Notes: generated by a model from the letters alone, not told the origin. A stretch of 64,000 bases of DNA from Azonexus sp. (GCA_030691385.1 JAUYEI010000027.1:1-64000), one strand, 5' to 3'. Shown: positions 27,297-37,938, numbered from the stretch's first letter. Translations and numbers: made by a program.

Positions 27297-28232
27297 TTAC
27301 AGGGCTGCGGCAAGTTCTTCACGGCTGACAACGGCAGTGCCGAGTTTGCCGACGACGATGCCGGCAGCGATGTTGGCAACACGAATGGCCTCAGCCCAGT
27401 CGGCCCCGGCAGCGATCATGACAGCCAGCGTGGCGATGACGGTATCGCCGGCGCCGGAGACATCGAAGACCTCGCGGGCGACGGCCGGCTGATGGTGAGC
27501 TTCGTCGGCGAACAGGGTCATCCCCTCTTCGCTGCGGGTGACCAGCAAGGCTTCGAGGCCGAGATCGCCGCGCAGCTTGCGCGCCTTGGCGGCCAGTTCG
27601 TCATCCGATGACCAGCGCCCGACAACCCCTTTCAGCTCCGAGCGATTCGGCGTGATCACCGTAGCCCCGGCGTACTTGCCCCACTCGTCACCCTTGGGAT
27701 CGACAAGAACCGGCTTGTCGTGCGCCCGCGCGATGCGGATCATTTCGGCGATATGCGTCAGCCCGCCCTTGCCGTAGTCGGAAAGGACAACCACGTCGGA
27801 CTGGACAACCCGGGTTTCGAAATCGGCCAGCTTGGCCTGCAGAATTTCATGCGATGGCGTCGTCTCGAAATCGATGCGTAGCAGTTGCTGCTGACGACCG
27901 ATGACGCGCAACTTGACGGTGGTGTCGATCTCACGGTCAACGTGCAAATTGGCATCAATTTGACCTTCCTCAAGCAGGCGGCCCAGCGTACGGCCCGCCT
28001 CGTCATCGCCAACCACCGAGAGCAAGGCCGAAACAGCGCCGAGCGAAGCGGCATTGCGGGCGACGTTGGCCGCCCCGCCGAGGCGCTCTTCCATGCGCTG
28101 CACCTTGACCACCGGCACCGGCGCTTCCGGAGAAATCCGGCAGACCTCGCCAAACCAGTAACGGTCGAGCATCACGTCGCCGACCACGAGCAGGCGAACC
28201 TGCGAAATCTTTTCCAGCATGCTGCCGCTCAT
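27297..28232 (-). CDS. hldE: D-glycero-beta-D-manno-heptose-7-phosphate kinase
   Basis: The 311-aa PfkB-family kinase corresponds to domain I of HldE (RfaE1); the adenylyltransferase domain is absent, so that step needs a separate gene (hldC/rfaE2) outside the window. Signatures: VVGDVMLDRYWFGEV at the N terminus, GGAANVARNAASLG, and the C-terminal DVSGAGDTVIATLAVM with the catalytic Asp. It acts in ADP-heptose synthesis together with hldD just downstream. Confidence 0.93.
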   Translation of the reverse strand: MSGSMLEKISQVRLLVVGDVMLDRYWFGEVCRISPEAPVPVVKVQRMEERLGGAANVARNAASLGAVSALLSVVGDDEAGRTLGRLLEEGQIDANLHVDREIDTTVKLRVIGRQQQLLRIDFETTPSHEILQAKLADFETRVVQSDVVVLSDYGKGGLTHIAEMIRIARAHDKPVLVDPKGDEWGKYAGATVITPNRSELKGVVGRWSSDDELAAKARKLRGDLGLEALLVTRSEEGMTLFADEAHHQPAVAREVFDVSGAGDTVIATLAVMIAAGADWAEAIRVANIAAGIVVGKLGTAVVSREELAAAL

Positions 28233-28235
28233 TAA

Positions 28236-29555
28236 TCAGCGCCCGATAGCGAAATATTCGATACCCGAAGCACGCACGAACTTCGGGTCGTACAGGTTGC
28301 GGCCATCGAAAATCACCGGATTTTTCAAGGTGGCCTTGATCGCTTCGAAATCCGGGCTGCGGAATTCCTTCCATTCGGTCACGATGAGCAGCGCATCAGC
28401 ATCGGCAAGCGCACCCATCGGGCTTTCGGCATATTTCAAACGCGGCTCATCACCAAAAACTCGTTGCGTCTCATGCATGGCCACCGGATCGTAGGCGGTC
28501 ACGGTAGCACCGGCAGAAAACAGGTCAGCAATCAGTTCACGGCTGGGCGCTTCGCGCATGTCATCGGTATTCGGCTTGAAGGCCAGGCCCCACAGGGCGA
28601 AATGCTTGCCCTTGAGGTCGCCGAAACGGCCCTTGAGCTTGCCGGTCAGTACATGCTTCTGCGCATCGTTGGCCTCCTCGACAGCGGTCAGCACCTTGAG
28701 GGTGATGCCTGCCTCGTCCTTGGCCGTCGCGATGAGCGCCTTGACGTCCTTGGGAAAGCAGGAGCCGCCGTAGCCGCAACCGGGGTAAAGGAAGTGGTAG
28801 CCAATGCGTGGATCGGAACCGATACCCTGACGGACCATTTCAATGTCGGCGCCGAGCACTTCGGCCAGATTGGCCAGTTCGTTCATGAAACTGATACGCG
28901 TCGCCAGCATGGCGTTGGCAGCGTACTTGGTCAGTTCGGCGCTCTTGACGTCGGTGATGATGAGGCGCTCGTGATTGCGCTGGAAGGGTGCGTAAAGGGC
29001 ACGCATGAGGTGGATGGCCTGCTCTTCCTCGGCGCCGACAACGATCCGGTCAGGCCGCATGAAGTCTTCGACAGCCGCCCCTTCCTTGAGGAACTCCGGA
29101 TTGGACACCACGCTGTAGGGGATGCCAACGCCCCGCTTGGCAAGTTCGTCAGCGATGGCAGCCTTGACCTTGGCGCCGGTACCGACCGGCACGGTGCTCT
29201 TGTCGACCACGACTTTATAGTCGGTCATCAAACGACCGATATTGCGGGCTGCACCAAGAACGTACTGGAGATCGGCCGAGCCGTCTTCATCAGGAGGTGT
29301 GCCGACCGCAATGAACTGAATGGTGCCGTGCTGGACTGCTTTTTCAACATCAGTCGTGAAGTGCAGGCGACCGGCGGCGACATTGCGGCGGACCATCTCC
29401 TGCAAGCCGGGTTCGAAGATGGGGATACCGCCCTCTTCCAGGATACGAATCTTCTCCGGATCGACGTCCAGACAAAGGACATCGTTACCCACTTCAGCCA
29501 GACAGGTGCCACTGACCAGACCGACATAACCGGTGCCGACAACGGTAATTTTCAT
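28236..29555 (-). CDS. ugd: UDP-glucose 6-dehydrogenase
   Basis: The 439-aa enzyme oxidises UDP-glucose to UDP-glucuronate. The NAD site is [23 protein letters not shown], the catalytic Cys lies in [18 protein letters not shown]. The ATG at 29555 is the family start. A 165-bp MITE-like element is inserted immediately before it: the ATG is part of the 5-bp duplication, and the original ribosome binding site (AGGAAGG) is now 170 bp away, where it serves a new leader ORF ending in TGA that overlaps this ATG. A GTG at 29597 inside the element could give a 14-residue extension. hldE follows 4 bp downstream. Confidence 0.95.
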   Translation of the reverse strand: MKITVVGTGYVGLVSGTCLAEVGNDVLCLDVDPEKIRILEEGGIPIFEPGLQEMVRRNVAAGRLHFTTDVEKAVQHGTIQFIAVGTPPDEDGSADLQYVLGAARNIGRLMTDYKVVVDKSTVPVGTGAKVKAAIADELAKRGVGIPYSVVSNPEFLKEGAAVEDFMRPDRIVVGAEEEQAIHLMRALYAPFQRNHERLIITDVKSAELTKYAANAMLATRISFMNELANLAEVLGADIEMVRQGIGSDPRIGYHFLYPGCGYGGSCFPKDVKALIATAKDEAGITLKVLTAVEEANDAQKHVLTGKLKGRFGDLKGKHFALWGLAFKPNTDDMREAPSRELIADLFSAGATVTAYDPVAMHETQRVFGDEPRLKYAESPMGALADADALLIVTEWKEFRSPDFEAIKATLKNPVIFDGRNLYDPKFVRASGIEYFAIGR

Positions 29556-29725
29556 CCTAAAAACCTCAGCAAGGGATGACAAAACCCTTCGATACACCCA
29601 CTGCGTGGGCTACTCAGGGCGAACGGGGGAGCACCTGTCGGGAGAAGCCCGTTCGTGCTGAGTAGCCTTGCGCAGCAAGGCGTATCGAAGCATGAACGGG
29701 CGCTAACCGGGGTTTTCAGGTTCAT
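29552..29725 (-). CDS. MITE-derived 57-codon leader ORF, coupled to ugd
   Basis: The original ugd start context (AGGAAGG-CCTT-ATG) now begins a frame that crosses the whole inserted element without a stop and ends TTTTTAGGATGA, where the TGA overlaps the ugd ATG. The product ([16 protein letters not shown]...) is unlikely to have a function; the point is that ribosomes loading at the old site would terminate exactly at the new ugd start, allowing reinitiation. Evidence is positional only. Confidence 0.5.
   Translation of the reverse strand: MNLKTPVSARSCFDTPCCARLLSTNGLLPTGAPPFALSSPRSGCIEGFCHPLLRFLG
29556..29720. mobile_element. Palindromic MITE-like element, copy 2 (165 bp)
   Basis: Starts CCTAAAAACCTCAGCAAG and ends GGGGTTTTCAGG, flanked by the target duplication TTCAT (29551-29555 and 29721-29725). 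About 85-90% identical by eye to the copy at 13405-13579, lacking a ~20-bp piece near the left. The arms CTTCGATAC...CGAACGGG and CCCGTTCG...GTATCGAAG make the element nearly palindromic. Confidence 0.85.
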
Positions 29726-29734
29726 AAGGCCTTC

Positions 29735-30907
29735 CTACAAGGATTGATCGAATTCTTCACTGCGGCGCGGCGGATAGGTCTCCCAACCGCCACAGGCCGG
29801 ACAGCGCCAATAGAACTGGCGGGCCTTGAAACCGCAATTATCGCATCGATAGCGCGACAGGCGTTTCGTGTAGCCCTGGATAATGGTCCTCGCCAACTCG
29901 ACATCCGGACGAACCTCCGGCGCCACCAGCGGCAAACGTGCACTCATCAATTTTTCCAGGCCAAGCAAGGTGGGATTGCGTTGCAGTTCGGCCCGCACCA
30001 GGCGATACGCCGCTTCGACACCTTCGCTTTCCAGGACTAGCTGGTAGACCACCTCAAGCAGGTCAAGCGATGGATAACGCTCGAGATAACCGCTCAACAA
30101 CGCGATGCCTTCGGCCGGCCGCTCCAGCTTGCGATAGGCCTCAAGGAGTCGCTGGGCAACCAGCGCCAGATAGGCCGGATCCTGTTGCTCAATGCGCTGC
30201 CAGGCTTCGATGGCGCCATTGAGATCAAGCTCCTGCAACAAAATATCCCCTTGCAGAAGACTGGCCCGCACGCACTTCCGATTCTCCTGGGTGGCAACCT
30301 CAAGGTACTCACGGGCCGAATCCGGGCGAGAACGCATGATTTCGTTGGCCGCCAACTCGCAGTAGTACTCGGCGATATCGCGATGCGAGGCGACATCCGG
30401 CAATTCACGAGCAATTTCGACGGCCTTCAGCCACTCCTTCTCGACCTGATAAATTTCCAGCAGATTGCGCTTGGCCTCTTCCTCAAAATCGGTTCCCAGC
30501 AACTTGTTGAAGATTTCTTCGGCCCGATCGAGCAGTCCCGCCTTCAGGTAATCCTGCCCGAGCTCGGACAGCGCCTGCAAACGTACCTTGTCGTCAAGGT
30601 CAGGCAAGTCGATGAGGTTCTGGTGCATGCGGATGGCACGCTCTGTTTCACCACGCCGGCGAAACAGGTTACCGAGGGCAAAATGCAGTTCGACAGTCTG
30701 CGAATCGACCTTGGCGACTTCAAGAAAGGAGTCGATTGCCTTGTCGGGCTGCTCGTTGAGCAGAAAATTCAGCCCCTGAAAATAGGAGCGGGGCAAGGTG
30801 CGGGATTCATGCACGACCTGCTGCATGTCGACGCGGGCGGCGATCCAGCCAACTGCAAAGAAAACCGGGATAAGCAGTAGCTGCCAGTATTCGAATAATT
30901 CGTTCAT
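29735..30907 (-). CDS. lapB: Lipopolysaccharide assembly protein B
   Basis: The 390-aa protein has an N-terminal membrane anchor (residues 5-22), a series of TPR repeats and a C-terminal rubredoxin-like zinc site (YRCDNCGFKARQFYWRCPACGGW). LapB regulates LPS synthesis by controlling LpxC degradation by FtsH. It overlaps lapA (ATGA), the usual pair. The natural spacing to ugd was about 9 bp before the MITE insertion. Confidence 0.96.
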   Translation of the reverse strand: MNELFEYWQLLLIPVFFAVGWIAARVDMQQVVHESRTLPRSYFQGLNFLLNEQPDKAIDSFLEVAKVDSQTVELHFALGNLFRRRGETERAIRMHQNLIDLPDLDDKVRLQALSELGQDYLKAGLLDRAEEIFNKLLGTDFEEEAKRNLLEIYQVEKEWLKAVEIARELPDVASHRDIAEYYCELAANEIMRSRPDSAREYLEVATQENRKCVRASLLQGDILLQELDLNGAIEAWQRIEQQDPAYLALVAQRLLEAYRKLERPAEGIALLSGYLERYPSLDLLEVVYQLVLESEGVEAAYRLVRAELQRNPTLLGLEKLMSARLPLVAPEVRPDVELARTIIQGYTKRLSRYRCDNCGFKARQFYWRCPACGGWETYPPRRSEEFDQSL

Positions 30908-31194
30908 GCGTTTGGCGGCACTTCCGGAGTTAGCGAAACTGGCTTTTGCACAGCCTCACGCTTCAGGCGCGATATTTCACGACGCAGACGAAATATGACG
31001 CCAAGCAATGAGAGCGCGCCAAGCATCACGCCACCGATAAAGAAGGCCAGCAGGGCGATCACCAAGGGCGTCTGCCAGACAGTTCCCGGCAGAAGGCGCA
31101 GGCTTGCCGGATCGGTGTTCTGGGTCGCGAAAACAACCAGAAAAACAAAAATGATGGCCCGTATGGCCCAGGTCAGTGCTGTCATGACATTCAA
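30904..31194 (-). CDS. lapA: Lipopolysaccharide assembly protein A (DUF1049)
   Basis: The 96-aa inner-membrane protein has two transmembrane helices (IRAIIFVFLVVFATQN and VIALLAFFIGGVMLGALSLLGVIF in parts) and a basic coiled-coil tail (RLRREISRLKREAVQ). It works with LapB. It lies downstream of ihfB behind a terminator, so some expression may come from its own promoter. Confidence 0.93.
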   Translation of the reverse strand: MNVMTALTWAIRAIIFVFLVVFATQNTDPASLRLLPGTVWQTPLVIALLAFFIGGVMLGALSLLGVIFRLRREISRLKREAVQKPVSLTPEVPPNA

Positions 31195-31226
31195 TAAAAA
31201 AGGGCAGTGAAATCATTCACTGCCCT
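31194..31226 (-). terminator. Rho-independent terminator of ihfB
   Basis: On the minus strand AGGGCAGTGAA-TGA-TTTCACTGCCCT forms an 11-bp stem followed by TTTTTTATTG, 25-30 bp after the ihfB stop. Confidence 0.88.
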
Positions 31227-31255
31227 GAATCTACCACATTGGGCCAAGCCCGGCG

Positions 31256-31540
31256 TCAGATCGCCTGATCGACCCTTTCGCGCAATTCTTTTCCAGCCTT
31301 GAAGTGGGGAACCCACTTGGCCGGGACGCCAACCTTTTCCCCTGATTTGGGGTTACGGCCAGTACGCGGCGGCCGATAGTTGAGCGCAAAGCTGCCGAAT
31401 CCACGGATCTCGATACGATCGCCTCGCACAAGTGCTTCGGACATCGCATCGAGAATCATCTTGACCGCAAAATCAGCATCTTTCGCCACCAACTGGGGAA
31501 ACCGCTCCGCCAGTCGGGCGATGAGCTCGGATTTGGTCAT
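31256..31540 (-). CDS. ihfB: Integration host factor subunit beta
   Basis: The 94-aa HU/IHF-family protein has [15 protein letters not shown] and the DNA-bending arm with [18 protein letters not shown]. It makes the IHF heterodimer with IhfA. It lies 12 bp after rpsA, the conserved rpsA-ihfB pair. Confidence 0.97.
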   Translation of the reverse strand: MTKSELIARLAERFPQLVAKDADFAVKMILDAMSEALVRGDRIEIRGFGSFALNYRPPRTGRNPKSGEKVGVPAKWVPHFKAGKELRERVDQAI

Positions 31541-31552
31541 GCTATTGCCTTA

Positions 31553-33232
31553 TCAGCCTTGCTGGTTAAGCTTGGCCTTCAACAGGGCACCCAGGTTGGT
31601 CGTACCGGAAGCAGCAGCGGAAGACTCGGCAGAAAGCTTCTGCATGGCTTCGTGCTGTTCGGCATTGTCCTTGGCCTTGATGGAAAGGTTGATGCCACGG
31701 GTCTTGCGATCCACGTTGATGATCATGGCTTCAACCGTGTCACCCACCTTGAGGTGCTGCGACAGGTCGTCGATACGATCACGCGAGAATTCGGAAGCAC
31801 GCAGGTAACCTTCGTTCTCACCATCGAGCGTCAGCACGGCGCCGCGAGCGTCAACCGTCTTGACGGTGCAGTTCACGATGCTGTTCTTCTCGTGGGTAGC
31901 GATGAAGTTGGTGTACGGATCACCTTCCATCTGCTTGATACCGAGGGAGATACGCTCCTTCTCGACGTCGATGCCGAGGACCAGCGCCTCAACTTCGTCG
32001 CCCTTCTTGAAGTTGCGGATGGCTTCTTCGCCAGTCGCAGACCAGGACAGGTCGGACAGGTGAACCAGACCATCGATGCCACCAGGCAGGCCGATGAAGA
32101 TACCGAAGTCGGTAATCGACTTGATGGCGCCCTTAACCTTGTCGCCCTTCTTGTGATTCATGGCGAAGTCGTCCCAAGGATTGGCCTGGCACTGCTTCAT
32201 ACCCAAGGAGATACGACGACGCTCTTCGTCGATTTCGAGGATCATCACTTCGACTTCGTCGCCGAGCTGGACAACCTTGGACGGATGAACGTTCTTGTTG
32301 GTCCAGTCCATTTCGGAAACGTGAACCAGGCCTTCGATGCCTTGTTCGATTTCAACGAAAGAACCGTAGTCGGTCAGGTTGGTGACCTTGCCGAACAGAC
32401 GGGTACCAGCCGGGTAACGGCGGGCAATGCCAACCCACGGATCGTCGCCCAGTTGCTTCATGCCCAGGGAGACGCGGTTCTTCTCGGCGTCGAACTTGAG
32501 GATCTTGGCGGTAACTTCGTCGCCCACGTTGAGCACTTCGCTCGGGTGACGGACACGGCGCCAGGCCAGGTCGGTGATGTGCAGCAGGCCATCGATACCG
32601 CCGAGGTCGACGAATGCGCCGTAGTCGGTGATGTTCTTGACGATACCCTTGACGGTAGTGCCTTCCTTGAGGTTCTCGAGAAGCTTTTCGCGATCCTTGT
32701 CAGCGGTGGCTTCGAGCACGGCACGGCGGGACATCACGACGTTGTTGCGCTTGCGGTCAAGCTTGATGACCTTGAACTCCATGGTCTTGCCTTCGTACGG
32801 CGTGGTGTCCTTGACCGGACGCATGTCGACGAGGGAACCCGGCAGGAAGGCGCGAACACCGTTGGACATGACGGTCAGACCGCCCTTGACCTTGCCGGTG
32901 ATGGTGCCGGTAACCAGGGAGTTGTTGTTCAGGGCTTCTTCCAGGAAGTTCCAGGCGGCGATGCGCTTGGCGCGATCGCGCGACAGGCGCGTTGCGCCGT
33001 AGCCGTCTTCCAGCATTTCGATAGCCACCTGGACGAAATCGCCCACCTTGACTTCGAGTTCGCCCTGATCATTCAGGAATTCTTCGAGCGGAACATAGGA
33101 TTCCGATTTCAGGCCGGCATTGACCACAACGAAATTGTGATCGATGAGCACCACTTCTGCAGTGATGACTTCGCCTTGACGCATTTCCTGGCGAGCCAGG
33201 GATTCTTCAAATAGTTGAGCAAAAGATTCCAT
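31553..33232 (-). CDS. rpsA: 30S ribosomal protein S1
   Basis: The 559-aa protein contains six S1 (OB-fold) domains; the central four repeat the pattern [28 protein letters not shown]...[13 protein letters not shown]...RVSLGMKQL (quoted in pieces). S1 carries mRNA to the 30S subunit. The order aroA/cmk-rpsA-ihfB is the standard betaproteobacterial one. Confidence 0.98.
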   Translation of the reverse strand: MESFAQLFEESLARQEMRQGEVITAEVVLIDHNFVVVNAGLKSESYVPLEEFLNDQGELEVKVGDFVQVAIEMLEDGYGATRLSRDRAKRIAAWNFLEEALNNNSLVTGTITGKVKGGLTVMSNGVRAFLPGSLVDMRPVKDTTPYEGKTMEFKVIKLDRKRNNVVMSRRAVLEATADKDREKLLENLKEGTTVKGIVKNITDYGAFVDLGGIDGLLHITDLAWRRVRHPSEVLNVGDEVTAKILKFDAEKNRVSLGMKQLGDDPWVGIARRYPAGTRLFGKVTNLTDYGSFVEIEQGIEGLVHVSEMDWTNKNVHPSKVVQLGDEVEVMILEIDEERRRISLGMKQCQANPWDDFAMNHKKGDKVKGAIKSITDFGIFIGLPGGIDGLVHLSDLSWSATGEEAIRNFKKGDEVEALVLGIDVEKERISLGIKQMEGDPYTNFIATHEKNSIVNCTVKTVDARGAVLTLDGENEGYLRASEFSRDRIDDLSQHLKVGDTVEAMIINVDRKTRGINLSIKAKDNAEQHEAMQKLSAESSAAASGTTNLGALLKAKLNQQG

Positions 33233-33324
33233 TGACGGAGAGAGCTTTCATGCTGCCGCGAATCGTGAAATCCACAGCGGGTTAGGGTTTAAAACAAATT
33301 ACCAGCCACCTGGCTGGCAACACC

Positions 33325-35256
33325 TTACTGCAATGCTTCCCTGCTCCATTCCAGCACCTGATTCACCGCCTGTTCGATGGTGAGATGCGTGGTGTCGAGC
33401 AGCCTGGCATCGGCTTCTTGCCGGAGCGGAGCGACGCTGCGTTGCGAATCGCGCTCGTCACGTTGCTTCAGGTCCAGCAGAAGGTCGAGGAGATTAGCAG
33501 AGAATCCTTTTTCGATCAACTGCTTATAACGACGCTCGGCGCGCGCTTCGGGACTCGCCGTCAGGAAGACCTTGAGCCCGGCTTGCGGGAATACGACCGA
33601 ACCCATGTCACGCCCGTCACCGACCAGACCGGGCAGCTTGTTGAACGCTCTCTGGCGGAACAAAAGTGCCTCGCGCACAGCCGGCAGGGCAGCAACCATG
33701 GACGAGCCGGTCGACATTTCTTCGGTACGGATGGCGTCGCCGACGAGAATGCCATTGAGGCGGATATCGCTTTCGGAAAACTCAACGTCGAGTCCGGCGG
33801 CAAGGGCTGCCACGCCAGCCTCATCGGACCAATCCACGCCAGCCTGCTGAGCGGCCAGTGCGGTCAACCGGTAAAGAGCACCGGAATCGAGATAGGAATA
33901 CCCCAACTCCGCCGCCACCCGTGCCGCCACCGTTCCCTTGCCGGAAGCCGAAGGGCCGTCGATGGCGATCACCGGCACCGCTTTGGTCACCGCAGCGAAA
34001 CGCTCGAAGTAATCGGGAAAGGTCTTGGCCACACACTTCGGATCGTTGATGCGCAGCGGCGTACCGAACGCGGCCAACGAGAAGCACATCGCCATACGGT
34101 GGTCGTCATAGGTATCGATAGCAGCCGATTTGAGGGCCGCCGGAGTAACGGAGATGAAATCCTCACCCTCCTCAACGACAGCACCCAGCTTGCGCAATTC
34201 GGTCGCAATCGCCGCAATGCGGTCAGTTTCCTTGACCCGCCAGCTAGCGATATTTCGCAACGTGGTCGTTCCTTTGGCGAACAAGGCCGTCGTTGCTAGC
34301 GTCATCGCCGCATCGGGAATATGGTTGCAATCGAGGTCGACCGCAACCAAACCTGATTTCGGTGCCCACGCCGCCATCCAGTTCGGCCCCATCTCGATTT
34401 CAGCCCCCATTTTGGCCAGTGCCTCGGCAAAACGTACGTCACCCTGGATTGAATCGCGCCCAACGCCCTCAACACGAACCGGCCCGCCGCCGATAGCGCC
34501 CAAGGCCAGGAAATAGGAGGCCGACGAAGCATCGCCTTCAACGTAGATCGTTCCCGGCGAAACATAGCGACTACCAGCCGTCACCGTAAACCGCTGCCAA
34601 CCGTCGCGCTGAACCTGCACGCCAAAACGCGCCATGGTTGCCAGCGTAATCTCGATGTAGGGTTTGGAAATCAGCTCGCCAACGACGTCGACCGCAACAG
34701 TCTGCCCGGTCAGCGGCAGAGCCATCAACAAGCCGGTCAGAAACTGGCTGGAGACATCGCCGCGCACCTTGACAACGCCACCCGGTTTGATGTGCGCCGG
34801 TTTCAGGTGCAACGGCGGATAACCCTCGTTGCCCAGATAAGTGACATCCGCCCCGAGCTGCCGCAGACCATCGACCAGATCGCCGATCGGCCGCTCATGC
34901 ATGCGGGCGACGCCCTTCAGGACGTAATCACCGCCAGCCATGGCCAGCGCCGCAGTGAGCGGACGAAACGCTGTCCCTGCATTACCGAGAAAAAGCTCCG
35001 CCTGTTTTACCGGAAACTGGCCGCCACACCCTTGGATTAACCAGTTTTCACCACCCAGATGGGTAACTCCGACGCCAAGCATCTTGAGCGCATCAAGCAT
35101 CCGCTCGGTGTCATCCGAAGCCAGCAGATCGCGGACTTCGGTTCCACCTTGCGCGAGCGCTGCCAGCAAGAGCACGCGGTTGGAAATGCTTTTTGAACCG
35201 GGAAGCCGCACGGTGCCGGCAGCGGAAAGTAATTCGGGAAGGTCCAGGAATTCCAT
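33325..35256 (-). CDS. aroA-cmk: Fused EPSP synthase / cytidylate kinase
   Basis: 643 aa from [10 protein letters not shown]. Residues 1-425 are 3-phosphoshikimate 1-carboxyvinyltransferase ([49 protein letters not shown]). Residues 430-643 are (d)CMP kinase, with P-loop [19 protein letters not shown] and [13 protein letters not shown]. In most relatives aroA and cmk are neighbouring separate genes; here there is one continuous frame with only a short linker (AAVTKAVP). It makes a shikimate pathway intermediate and CDP. tyrA and hisC, normally just upstream, are 27.5 kb away. Confidence 0.96.
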   Translation of the reverse strand: MEFLDLPELLSAAGTVRLPGSKSISNRVLLLAALAQGGTEVRDLLASDDTERMLDALKMLGVGVTHLGGENWLIQGCGGQFPVKQAELFLGNAGTAFRPLTAALAMAGGDYVLKGVARMHERPIGDLVDGLRQLGADVTYLGNEGYPPLHLKPAHIKPGGVVKVRGDVSSQFLTGLLMALPLTGQTVAVDVVGELISKPYIEITLATMARFGVQVQRDGWQRFTVTAGSRYVSPGTIYVEGDASSASYFLALGAIGGGPVRVEGVGRDSIQGDVRFAEALAKMGAEIEMGPNWMAAWAPKSGLVAVDLDCNHIPDAAMTLATTALFAKGTTTLRNIASWRVKETDRIAAIATELRKLGAVVEEGEDFISVTPAALKSAAIDTYDDHRMAMCFSLAAFGTPLRINDPKCVAKTFPDYFERFAAVTKAVPVIAIDGPSASGKGTVAARVAAELGYSYLDSGALYRLTALAAQQAGVDWSDEAGVAALAAGLDVEFSESDIRLNGILVGDAIRTEEMSTGSSMVAALPAVREALLFRQRAFNKLPGLVGDGRDMGSVVFPQAGLKVFLTASPEARAERRYKQLIEKGFSANLLDLLLDLKQRDERDSQRSVAPLRQEADARLLDTTHLTIEQAVNQVLEWSREALQ

Positions 35257-35394
35257 GGAATCAATAGCAGACAAGGTGAGCGAGGCCGCGAAAACTAGGT
35301 GAAGGAGAAAGCATTGTCAACGCGAAAATAAATCGGCGATTGCCAAGCGCTTCTGGCATCGATATTCTCTCACCATTCTCCGGAGATCAGCGTC

Positions 35395-35991
35395 ATGGTC
35401 ATACCCCAGACAAAAAACACCTTTGACATGGACGCCTACATGGCCTGGGAAGAAAAACAGGTCGAGCGCCATGAATATTGGTCCGGCGAAGTATTTGCCA
35501 TGTCTGGCGGCACAGACGCGCATTACACGATACTAGGCAATTTGTTTGTCACCTTAAAATCCAGCCTATCAGGATCACCCTGCCGACCGTTCGTTTCCGG
35601 CATGAAAGTTCAGATCAAGGCCGCTGATGCCGCGCTCTACCCTGACGTCTTCGTAACCTGTGACCATCGCGACAAGACGCCCGAGGCCAATCTGGCCAAG
35701 GCGCACCCGATCCTCATTGCCGAAGTGCTATCCGACTCCACCGCCGCCTACGACCGTAGCCGCAAATTCGAGCTCTACCAGAAAATACCGGAACTCCAGG
35801 AATACCTGCTCATTGAACAGGATCGCCAGCACGCGGATTTATTCCGGAAAAATGCCGAAGGACTGTGGGTACTCCACCCGATTCGCCCCGGCGACACCAT
35901 CCAGCTTCACAGTTTGAACCAGAACATCTCGTTGGCTTCAGTTTATGAAGATGTTGATATCAACACAGAGATTCGACAAGGCTCGCCCTAA
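35395..35991 (+). CDS. Uma2-family (DUF820) putative restriction-type nuclease
   Basis: The 198-aa protein has the Uma2 fold of PD-(D/E)XK nucleases: NTFDMDAYMAWEEKQVERHEYWSGEVFAMSGGT at the N terminus (read in parts), ALYPDVFVTC with the catalytic Asp, and LIAEVLSDSTAAYDRSRKFELYQKIPELQEYLLIEQD with Glu and Lys. Biological role unknown; these genes are common in mobile or repetitive contexts. It has GGAGA upstream and is the only rightward gene in the 17-62 kb stretch after smr. It marks the junction between the aroA end and the polysaccharide island. Confidence 0.85.
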   Translation: MVIPQTKNTFDMDAYMAWEEKQVERHEYWSGEVFAMSGGTDAHYTILGNLFVTLKSSLSGSPCRPFVSGMKVQIKAADAALYPDVFVTCDHRDKTPEANLAKAHPILIAEVLSDSTAAYDRSRKFELYQKIPELQEYLLIEQDRQHADLFRKNAEGLWVLHPIRPGDTIQLHSLNQNISLASVYEDVDINTEIRQGSP

Positions 35992-36021
35992 AAGCCGGCA
36001 TCAACCAATAAAGATATCGAA

Positions 36022-37860
36022 TCAAAGATTGATCGCCGGACAATACTCCGGAACCCAGCGCCGCAACACCTCGCGCACGACATCATCGTTCTGGCTGGTT
36101 TCGCTAAGCCAAACTTGTAAATTCAGCAAAAATTCATCGTCGACCGCGCGACCCTGAGCTATCCGCAATTTGGGGTGCGGTGTTGGCCGGGTTTGCTCGG
36201 CATCGGCCAGCAATTCTTCATAAAGCTTCTCGCCCGGACGCAAGCCGGAAAACTCAATACGAATTTCGCTATCCGTATAGCCGCAAAGGTGAATCATCTT
36301 GCGTGCCAGATCGACGATCCTGACTGGCTCACCCATGTCGAGTACAAATATCTCCCCGCCCTGCCCCATCGCTGCCGCCTGTAGCACCAGTTGCGCCGCT
36401 TCCGGAATCGACATGAAATAGCGGGTGATTTCCGGGTGGGTAACCGTCACTGGTCCGCCACGGGCAATCTGCTCCTGAAACTTGGGGATCACACTGCCGG
36501 TACTGCCCAACACATTGCCAAAACGAACCATCTCGAATTGCGTCCCGGAACTCTGACAGTGCAAGGCTTCGCAGACCATCTCAGCCAATCGCTTGGTCGC
36601 GCCCATCACGTTGGTCGGGTTGACTGCCTTGTCAGTCGAAATCAGCACAAAACGCTCAGCCCCGAAACGACTCGCCGTCTGCGCCACCCGCAAGGTACCC
36701 AACACGTTGTTGCGTACCGCCTGCCAGGCATTGCCCACTTCCATCAGCGGCACATGCTTGTAAGCTGCAGCGTGGAAAACCACTTGCGGCTGATAGGCTG
36801 AAAACACCTCATCCAAGCGCGCCGCATCCTTGACATCACCTGCCAACGGCACCAGGGAAATCTCTGGCATATGCACCGAGAACCACTGCTCCAACGTATA
36901 AAGCGCGAACTCACTTTGCTCGAACAGCACGAGCTTCGCAGGCCTGAAACGCGCCAGTTGCCGACATAACTCACTGCCAATCGACCCCCCCGCGCCAGTC
37001 ACCAAAATAGTCCTGCCGGCCACCATGCTTGCCACATGCTGAGAATCAATCCACACTGGCTCCCGACCGAGCAAATCCTCAATTGCCACAGGGCGAATCG
37101 ACGAAATGGCAACCCGCCCAGCCATCACATCTTCCAGCCCTGGCACAGTAAAAATATGCGCCCCGGCCTCCACTGCCAGATCGGTTGCCCGGCGGCACGT
37201 TTCGGCTGCAGCCGACGGCATGGCCAGGATCACATGCGACGCTTTTTCTGAAGCCAGCACCTCCGGCAAGGCATCAATACCCCCTACCACCCGATGTCCG
37301 GAAAGCTCTCGCCCCCACTTGCTGCGATCATCATCAACCAGACAGACGACGCGCCAATCAGCGCTACGTTCGAGTTCGCGCACCAGCATGGCGCCACCAC
37401 GCCCAGCCCCGACAATCACCACCGGCTTGCCCTGAGCGATCAGGCCGCCATACAAGCGATGCTCCTTCCACATCCGGTATGCTGCCCGACCACCGCCCAT
37501 GTAGAGCATCATCAGCATCGGGTAAAGGATCAGCAAGGAACGCGGCACGACCTGCTGCTCGGTCCGATACAAGACAAAAAACACCATCAATCCTGCGGTA
37601 GACAGCCCAACAGCCCGCAAAACCCGCTTCAAGTCCGGCAAACTGGCAAACATCCAGATGCCACGATACAAACCTGCAACACGGCAAGCTACAGCGTGCG
37701 CTGGCAACAGAAACACCAAACCCCAGCCCATCACCGCAGCAAAATTGCCAGGCAGATCAAAATTGAAACGTAATAGAAATCCACCCACCCAAGCAAAAAT
37801 CAGGGCAGATAGATCGAATAGAAAAACGAAGAGTGAAAGGAAAACTTTAGTCACATGCAT
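36022..37860 (-). CDS. CapD/FlaA1-type nucleoside-diphosphate-sugar 4,6-dehydratase (membrane bound)
   Basis: The 612-aa protein has four N-terminal transmembrane helices, a CoA-binding-like Rossmann domain (VVIVGAGRGGAMLVREL) and a C-terminal SDR domain with ILVTGAGGSIGSELCRQLARF and the STDKAVNPTNVMGATKRLAE active site. WbpM/PglF-like enzymes of this kind convert UDP-GlcNAc to the 4-keto-6-deoxy sugar used for the first sugar (QuiNAc, Bac or FucNAc type) on undecaprenyl phosphate. It is normally beside the initiating transferase; here TA genes and a MITE lie between it and the PglC-like gene at 39101. Confidence 0.94.
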   Translation of the reverse strand: MHVTKVFLSLFVFLFDLSALIFAWVGGFLLRFNFDLPGNFAAVMGWGLVFLLPAHAVACRVAGLYRGIWMFASLPDLKRVLRAVGLSTAGLMVFFVLYRTEQQVVPRSLLILYPMLMMLYMGGGRAAYRMWKEHRLYGGLIAQGKPVVIVGAGRGGAMLVRELERSADWRVVCLVDDDRSKWGRELSGHRVVGGIDALPEVLASEKASHVILAMPSAAAETCRRATDLAVEAGAHIFTVPGLEDVMAGRVAISSIRPVAIEDLLGREPVWIDSQHVASMVAGRTILVTGAGGSIGSELCRQLARFRPAKLVLFEQSEFALYTLEQWFSVHMPEISLVPLAGDVKDAARLDEVFSAYQPQVVFHAAAYKHVPLMEVGNAWQAVRNNVLGTLRVAQTASRFGAERFVLISTDKAVNPTNVMGATKRLAEMVCEALHCQSSGTQFEMVRFGNVLGSTGSVIPKFQEQIARGGPVTVTHPEITRYFMSIPEAAQLVLQAAAMGQGGEIFVLDMGEPVRIVDLARKMIHLCGYTDSEIRIEFSGLRPGEKLYEELLADAEQTRPTPHPKLRIAQGRAVDDEFLLNLQVWLSETSQNDDVVREVLRRWVPEYCPAINL

Positions 37861-37938
37861 GCGCGGGGAAAGCCCGGTTAATCCTGAATTGAGCTAGCGA
37901 TTGTAACCGCTGCCAACACCGCCTCTGGCAAGTTTCAA

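Noticed and set aside
31559-33214. A 551-codon open frame on the plus strand
   Set aside because: Antisense to rpsA, whose six S1 domains are clear; the frame follows codon bias of the real gene.
33853-33866. CGGTCAACCGG in the cmk part of aroA-cmk
   Set aside because: It encodes the conserved YRLTA of cytidylate kinase and has no T-rich flank.
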